Positions 57,941-64,000 of a stretch of 64,000 nucleotides of DNA are shown here, in pieces (the first letter of the stretch is position 1; each line of letters begins with the position of its first letter). A program made the translations under genes and the position numbers. The notes under the pieces are model-generated. The model made no database searches. It was not told the DNA's origin and was given only the letters and a program-made list of their open reading frames with translations. The stretch comes from Lentinus brumalis (lineage: Eukaryota; Basidiomycota; Agaricomycetes; Polyporales; Polyporaceae): NCBI GenBank assembly GCA_001792895.1, contig MARA01000010.1, positions 310,001 through 374,000 on the forward strand, in the 5' to 3' direction.

Positions 57941-59502
57941 GGTAGAGCAGTGACGGGAGGACCGGGGGGCCTGCGTACGTGAGACGGGTGGCGGGTGGCT
58001 TCTTGTACTGCGCGTGCGAGCCGTCTTCCGACACGATAAGAAGTGGCACCTGTATTCTGGGAGGAGGTGTAGCTTTTCTTGTGCCCCTGGAATACATCTT
58101 ATCGGGAGGCCTTCTGGCAAGCGTGTAGGACAGCTCCTAGCACGCGCTCCTCGTACGGTGTCAATGGACTACCGTAAGGGAATCTGCACGTATTTCCTCC
58201 CGTGACCGAGCTAGGAGGTCGCTGTGATCGCCCTCCTTATGGCGCACGCGACAACTATTTGCGAAGTCAAGATCCTGTCTTTGCCTGTGAGTCCGGCGTA
58301 GATGCGACAACATGCGGTGGCGCTTTATACCTCCGCCTCGGACATGCGCTCTCACCGGCATGTGAGGCTTCCAGGGCTTCTCATGCTGGTACCGAATCCG
58401 AGGGAAACCGCGTCTTCTTCGGGAGATAGATCTATATTTGCCAACGGACCATGTCAGCGCTGTTTAGCAGGGAGGGGTTGCAGGATATCTCACTGCATAA
58501 TCACGGAAGTCCTCTACGGGCGACGACGTCACTCGCCGGTGGTGTAAGAACACAACATCCTGCTATGGGAGATACACGGTCTGTTGACGGGATGGCTGAG
58601 TGTGCGTCCGAGTTGGGTGCCGTCCGCAACCATCTGCAAAAGAAACACGCCCCGGTGATGAGGAGAAAGTGCCACGATCGATGCCACAGATGAGAACTGC
58701 CGCGTAAGGCAGTCGGAGCAATCAACGATCCCTTCAAAACAGAATGGAGCAACAAACGTGAAGAAGATACACCGTACCCCTGTAGGTATAGAATGGATGA
58801 ACGTCGGTTAAGTGAAGATAAGTGGAGAAATGCCCACTCACTCAGTACGTCTGGCAGTGAATTCTCGCGATATCAGGACCCTTGGGAGTGTGCCGAAGTG
58901 CATGAAAACATGTGCTTGGAGTCCACGGAGTGGATGAGAACCGCTTCGGCCGGTCTCAACCATTGAGAGGAAACCAATTAGGGTTCTGTTAACAGGCTGA
59001 TGATAAACCGGCGGCATGTGGCCTGAGAATCGGATCATGGAAGCATTCTCGTGCAGACAGCTGAGACATTGCAGCGAAGAGTCGCGTACGTCCAGGGACT
59101 ATCGTCGAGCAAGGGCGCTTGGCAGGTCCAAGAAGTTCCCGCCGCAGCATGTGGTTGGATGAACGTCGAACCACTCGTAGGAATGCATTCACATCAAGCC
59201 AGTGAATGGATGCTACGTGAGAGTCCCTCACAAATAACGTTGCATCCTCCAATACCGGTGCTTGTTTGCGATCTTCATGAGTTCGTAAGAATCGTGCGGG
59301 TAGAGCCCGAGTGTAGAGCCCGAGTGCAAGGTTGGAGAAATTAACCAACGTGGCGCTCTATCGTGATTTACCGGCGTCTGAGCTGCCGATTGGGTGCTAG
59401 CGCCGAATCCAATCTTATCTCTCTCTACAGCAACTCAGTTGCGCCCCGATCCTTGGTTCTGCACGCTCACCTTCATCGTTCGACATCTAACGACTATACC
59501 CA
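57941..59502. other. Intergenic region, 1.6 kb
   Basis: Divergent promoters of OPT and RRP17. Includes a 13-bp duplication at 59300-59325. No gene recognised. Confidence 0.4.
59300..59325. repeat. 13-bp tandem duplication
   Basis: gtagagcccgagt occurs twice in a row, identical, in intergenic DNA about 180 bp before the RRP17 gene. Confidence 0.8.
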
Positions 59503-60405
59503 ATGGCGTCCTCGAATTTGACAGTACTCACAAAGTCTCACACCATCATTGCTGCGAAGAAGAAAGCCAAGAGGGAACAGATCAAGGAAGTTCTCTTCGA
59601 CGACACAGCCCGCAGGTATGTCTTGTCCGAATGAGCTGTCTGCGCGACGCTTACCACCGGCTTCACAGGGAGTTCTTGACGGGCTTTCACAAGCGTAAGC
59701 TCGAAAAGAAAGAGCAGGCGAAGAAGAAGGCCCAGGAGCGTGAAAAGCAGGACAGGTTGGAAGCTCGCCGGGAGGTGTGTCTAGGGCTGTTTTTCTCATG
59801 CACGGCTGGGTCTCACACGTCAACGTTATCAGCACCGGCGAATGCTTGCAGAACAGGCCAAGAAGAACGCTGCGGACACCGAGAGGGCGTATGGCGGCAT
59901 CGTTGGTGAGTCTCTCATGCATTGACGCAAGATAGCCTCGGGGACGTAATGCATGTGTACAGATAGTGACAGTGACAGTGAGTGGGACGGAATAGGTGGC
60001 TCGGGCACGTCGAAAGGCAAAAGGCGTGCTGCGGAAGCCGAAGAAGAGGAGTTTGAGGACGAGGAGCAGCTTGCAACTGTCACCGTCGTGGAAGAGTTCG
60101 ATCCGGACAGTATCATTCATGGCCCTGGACCGACTCCTGTCGCAGGCCCAGCGCAGGAAGATGGGGACGCGGACACTGCGCCGCCACCAGGTCGGTCGAA
60201 AGTGAAGCCGAAACGCGCCTCCTCCGATGTTGCACACACCAAGGCGAAGATGAAGGCATCGACTAGGGCAAAAGACATCAAGTATCAGACCAACGCTGCA
60301 CGCAAGTTCGAGCGTCAAAAACAGAGAACCCGCAAGATAGAGAAAGCGGACAGGGCTGGTGGGAAGGGTTCTAAGAAGAAGAGCGGTCCCAAGGGAAGGC
60401 GATAG
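59503..60405 (+). CDS. RRP17: Ribosomal RNA-processing protein 17 (Nop25/RRP17 family)
   Basis: Nucleolar factor of 60S ribosomal subunit assembly; yeast Rrp17 is a 5'-3' exonuclease in 5.8S/25S maturation. The start at 59503 gives MASSNLTVLTKSHT. The family core is REQIKEVLFDDTARR, an intron, EFLTGFHKRKLEKKEQAKKKAQEREKQDRLEARRE, an intron, then MLAEQAKKNAADTERAYGG. The C-terminal half is acidic (SDSEWDGIGG, EAEEEEFEDEEQ) and then strongly basic (KPKRA, KKKSGPKGRR), typical for nucleolar proteins. Stop at 60405. Introns are at about 59616-59668, 59775-59838 and 59906-59961. Confidence 0.85.
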
Positions 60406-60532
60406 CAGTCTTGCGCCCCTCATCGTAGAATTCATTTGCCGCTAATTGGATCTCATACAGCACAGTCGGGGTTGGATAATGTCCTTTTGTTGCACCCGAC
60501 GAAAACCTTGATATGTACAGGCCGCCGACTCG

Positions 60533-62100
60533 CTACTGCGGCGAGCCGTTCCCAGATGATGATTCCTTCCAACCTACCCAAACAGCGTACGGACCGTCTA
60601 CCAGGCCGCCGAGGCTCCAGATCTCCCACACCCCGTCTCCGGTCTTGTCTAGCCACCCCTGCAGGAACTCCCGTATGACGTCCTCCGCCCGCAATTCCAC
60701 CACCACAAGGACCGCTGTCCTACCGGGTACGGTCAGGTAGTCGATTGTCGAAAGGAGGGCGGGCAGCAGGGACGGATGATAGATGCAGTCGACAATAAGC
60801 ACGAGGTCCGCTGGTTCATCCGGCGCAAGCTTCGCCCGCAGAGACGCGGGCGCGTTCTGCAACTGCACCCAGTCCAGAGCGGTCGCAGTGACGTTGGTCG
60901 ACGTCGACGGTGGTGGCGAGGACGAGTGCTTACCCGCGGCCCGTGGCGGGGACACCGATGGGACGTTCCAGGAGAAATTGTGCCCGACGTTCTTCCGGAT
61001 AAGGGGGATGAGCTCGGGAATGTCTGTGACCGTGTAGTGGCGCACGAAGGGCGATAACACGATGCTCAGGAGACCTGTGCCTGCTCTACACAGGTTCAGG
61101 GACGTGAGCGTATGAAGACTGGCGGGAGTAATGGAAGGCCCACCCTAGTTCTACTACGTGGGCCTTTGACAGACTTTCTCGATCCAGTAACGCCTCGGGC
61201 ACTTTCCAGTGTAGTTGGCGGAGGACAGCCTCTGCAAAGTCGACGCTGTCGGAGGTCAAGAGGGGCATCGGGTCGATAGGTGTCCGAGCATACATCATGC
61301 CGGCGAAGGCCTACCTAGCGTGCCACACGACACTTCCGGTGTCTCCTTTCCGGCTGCGGAGGGCAGTCTTGTCCTGAAATATTTCGACCTCCAGGGTCTT
61401 GACATCCTCTGTGCGCGGTTTGCGCGTCTTCCGTTTCTGTGAGGAGGATTCCCGCTTTTTGTGTTTCGGTGGCAACTCGTTCGCGACGTGTTCAGTTACA
61501 TGATCCGCTGCATTTTCACTCGGAGGCCGGAGGTTGATGGAGATCGTCAATGTATCCTCGTGGGAGTCTATGTGGCCTAAACCTCGAAATCCGGTTGTCC
61601 CTTTCGTTTCTGTCCCCCGTCCTGCGAGGTTCGTGTACAGAAGGAAAACCTAGTTGAGAAATCAATACATGGGACTGTGAGGGTCCGGATTTACGACGCG
61701 TCCTCACTTCTTCGTCAGCATCCAACACTCTTGTAGAGCAGGCAGGCAGACGGACCACGCCACGGTTGTGAGCAGCGGTAAAGTCGGCCAAATCGTCTGC
61801 CTGTTGATTCATCTTCTCGGCGGCAGTCAGTGAGCGCACTAGCTGCAGGTGTGTAGCACTCTCGATAGGTATCGGCGGAAAACGATGATGTGTAAGAAAT
61901 ACGTACGAAGCCAGCTTGTTGTAGCAGAAGGTTGCTATTCCATCTATCCCCAGAGTAAGTACTATGTACGTCGGAGGTATCGAAAAGTCGATGATGACAG
62001 AAGGAAATTGGGAACTGCCAAGTCCGAGTCTAGCCTCGCAACCGCCCATGACAGGCGTCGGCGCTTGTATTACCTGATTGGGTTTGGACACGTGCGTCAA
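60533..62100 (-). CDS. METTL21-type (methyltransferase family 16) lysine methyltransferase-like protein
   Basis: SAM-dependent methyltransferase of the protein-lysine (METTL21/EFM) group; its substrate cannot be told from sequence. The C-terminal catalytic half is clear: DFAEAVLRQLHWKVPEALLD, then HVVELG|AGTGLLSIVLSPF (motif I, across an intron near 61080-61140), VTDIPELIPLIRKN (motif post-I), and DLVLIVDCIYHPSLLPALLSTI (the DxxY-like motif). It ends WVGWKESSSGN at 60533. Upstream exons read LYTNLAGRGTETKG, SINLRPPSENA with a basic linker (KKRESSSQKRKTRKP), and HLQLVRSLTAAEKMNQQADDLADFTAAHNRG. The first exon and the start are uncertain: ATGs at 62100 and 62049 are in frame, and splicing may remove part of the 5' region. 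Divergent from Bos1. Confidence 0.72.
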
Positions 62101-62186
62101 AGCACAGTGACACGCACACGGTTCGAGGCATATTGCCTCCCTTCCACGACTTTGATCTGCTATTTATTCCTTGCTTCTACGCTTCG

Positions 62187-63168
62187 ATGAACTCGCTATA
62201 TACCCTGGGCGTGCGGCAGACGAACTCTATACAGGCCGACCTAGAACGACTCCGGAATGGCGAGAAGACGGCGTCCTTACTAGGTCTGTTCTCGGTCTCT
62301 CGCCCTCGTCTTGTATCGCAGTCAGAGCGGATAGCTAAACTGGCGGGAATCTTGGGAATCTATGATAGGGCAGATATCGGCGTCTCTAGCGGCCATGCAT
62401 AGGACGGTGGAAGACTACGACTCTATGGCGAAGAGGGAGATCATAAAGGCGAAGCAGGAGAAGGCTATGATGTGCGTTAGGCTCTCGTTTCCACCGAGTC
62501 AGAGGCTCATTGTCTGGTACAGGCGCGTGCAGAAGTTTCGGTCGGACTATACCGACCTACGAATACAATTCGAACGCCTGAAAGCAGAGGTGAGTTCGTC
62601 TCCGCGCCTTAGGCAAGCGTCAGCTTCGAGCTCTTCTCTGCAGCATGAAGCGGCAATACGCGCGGATCTGTTGTCGGGTTCCTCGTCCTCTACAGGACCT
62701 ATGTCCGCACCCGGCGACACGCGACGGAGGTTCATGCAGCCCGCACCAACAGAAGAGGTCTCAGAGTCGCCCTTCCGCGGTTCCACCCCACTTCCCTTGA
62801 ATGGCGCGCTGCGGGAGCAACATGCACTGCGTGAACACAGCTTCATCCAGAACACTGACACGCGACTGGACGAGTTCATTGCGCAAGGCCGGGCCGTACT
62901 GGATGACCTGGTGGATCAGCGGAACGTGCTGAAGGGCACGCAACGACGGCTGTTGGATGCTGCGAACACGCTGGGACTGAGTAGGGATGTCATTGGCTGG
63001 ATTGAGAGGAGAAGGTGTGTCCGCTCGCTCGCTCTGTGTTGTCTCCTACCCGCCTGGATGCTGATCATGTTCGACCAATGTTCCAGCACGCAGGACATGT
63101 ATATCTTCTTCGCGGGTGCGATTGTCACGTTCGTCTGTTTTTTCCTCATATGGAAGTATCTGGGATGA
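62187..63168 (+). CDS. BOS1: Golgi SNARE Bos1 (GOSR2/membrin type)
   Basis: Qb-type SNARE that drives fusion of ER-derived vesicles with the early Golgi. The start at 62187 gives MNSLYTLGVRQTNSIQADLERL, the N-terminal three-helix region. Introns near 62282-62372 and 62472-62521 join SASLAAMHRTVEDYDSMAKREIIKAKQEKA and VQKFRSDYTDLRIQFERLKAE. A Ser-rich linker is followed by the SNARE helix (TDTRLDEFIAQGRAVLDDLVDQRNVLKGTQRR), LLDAANTLGLSRDVIGWIERR and, after the last intron, a C-terminal membrane anchor (DMYIFFAGAIVTFVCFFLIW) ending KYLG at 63168. Length about 230 residues, normal for the family. Confidence 0.85.
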
Positions 63169-63429
63169 TACTCGTATCTTCGTTGTCGGACTCTTGTATA
63201 GTAGTACTACGCGTCGAGCTGCTAATCACATTGTCGCTTCAATTGCATTCGAGAAGTCGTTAGTCGAGATTGATTTGTGAAAGGAGGCTTCACATGCTTC
63301 ACAGCGCTCCGGCGCCTTCTGTATCTGAATAGCGTCAATGTCTGAACTTGACCTTGCGACAAATCTCTCATGTCCCCCCTGCATTTCTCCCTTTAGACTT
63401 GCTCTAGACCAGTCAGTCTCGTCTCCCGC

Positions 63430-64000
63430 ATGTCGGAGGCCTCGTCATCGAACGGCAGCGGGCACGACTACACCGAGGGAGCCTCGCCGCTCGATATCCA
63501 ACAAGCTCTCGATAGCGCAAACCGCGCACGACGCGACTCCCGTTATGGCGAGGACGGCGACGCCATGTTCGACGGCCCCGGTCACTCGGTCAACCCGAGC
63601 AGCGTGTCACGTATGACACTGCGGGACCATGGGCGACGCAGCAGCGGGTACTCCCTAGGATCGAGAAGCCGCAGGGACAGCATGAGCCGCGACTCACGGC
63701 CACACAGTCGTCGTATGAGCCGGGACAGCGCGGACAGCAGGCACGGGATAGGGAACGGAACCGGACACGGGAGGTGGTCTGAGCAGGATGTGACGGGGGA
63801 ATCTGGGGACGAAGGTGAGGAGTATGGCGGCCCTTCGCGCGGACGGAGAACGACCCCCTCCCCTGAGCCGTCTCGGAGCAATGTCTTTGGTGGCCTGGCG
63901 AGCATTTTTGGCCGCAGCGTTCCCGTAGCGGAGTCCCCTTCGCGCAGCCGGCGAGCATCCCTTTCCAGTCGCGCGTCTCGTTCAAGACTGTTGCGCAGAC
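63430..64000 (+). CDS. Ser/Arg-rich protein, N-terminal part (runs off window)
   Basis: Open from the ATG at 63430 without a stop to the window edge (190 codons). It begins MSEASSSNGSGHDYTEGASP, then LDIQQALDSANRARRDSRYGED, followed by a long low-complexity stretch rich in Ser, Arg and Asp (SRSRRDSMSRDSRPHSRRMSRDS) and SNVFGGLASIFGR. It is hydrophilic and disordered, with many candidate phosphorylation sites. I do not recognise the family. Such heads often precede membrane transporters or kinases in basidiomycetes, but nothing here decides. The open frame and biased codon use support a real gene. Confidence 0.6.
   Translation, partial: MSEASSSNGSGHDYTEGASPLDIQQALDSANRARRDSRYGEDGDAMFDGPGHSVNPSSVSRMTLRDHGRRSSGYSLGSRSRRDSMSRDSRPHSRRMSRDSADSRHGIGNGTGHGRWSEQDVTGESGDEGEEYGGPSRGRRTTPSPEPSRSNVFGGLASIFGRSVPVAESPSRSRRASLSSRASRSRLLRR

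Overview
This window is nuclear DNA of a filamentous basidiomycete, most likely a mushroom-forming Agaricomycete (wood-decay polypore type is my guess). The signs are GC-rich genes cut by many 45-65 nt GT-AG introns, head-to-head and tail-to-tail gene packing, and a typical mushroom gene set: a C-terminally anchored glutaminase, CFEM and BTB-like families, velvet regulators, a Zn2Cys6 regulator, a CYP and an OPT transporter. I see no bacterial operons, CRISPR arrays, rRNA or convincing tRNA genes.

Layout. 0-12.5 kb: 3' end of a GtaA-type glutaminase; a HAM1-like domain protein (-); a secreted M28 aminopeptidase (-); two tail-to-tail anchored Ser/Thr-rich proteins, one with and one without a CFEM domain; a zinc alcohol dehydrogenase. 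13.5-19 kb: a BTB-like gene with a broken frame, then two neighbouring jacalin-like lectin genes. 19-26.7 kb: gene-poor stretch, a Zn2Cys6 transcription factor, and a small secreted double-psi beta-barrel protein. 26.7-33 kb: dense housekeeping block with DCC1, a DUF262 protein and a NIPA-type magnesium transporter. 33.5-39.5 kb: two velvet-domain genes in the same orientation, separated by 3.2 kb without recognisable genes that carries a 29-nt inverted repeat. 41-44.4 kb: a Tcp11/SOK1-like gene and an MBL-fold hydrolase. 44.9-49.6 kb: a second, apparently intact BTB-like gene and a third, decayed copy. 49.7-58 kb: cytochrome P450 (one frame break), HSL-type esterase, OPT peptide transporter. 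59.5-64 kb: RRP17, a METTL21-type methyltransferase, the SNARE Bos1, and the 5' end of an unrecognised Ser/Arg-rich protein.

Two themes stand out. One is conserved cell-biology genes: cohesion, ribosome biogenesis, ER-Golgi transport, magnesium uptake. The other is local duplication with divergence: velvet x2, jacalin-like x2, CFEM/CFEM-less x2, BTB-like x3. Copies differ in domain content or show broken frames, so the window samples gene birth and death in a mushroom genome. Exon boundaries were read by eye from splice signals and from homology between paralogs. Starts, 3' exons and all frameshifts need transcript data.
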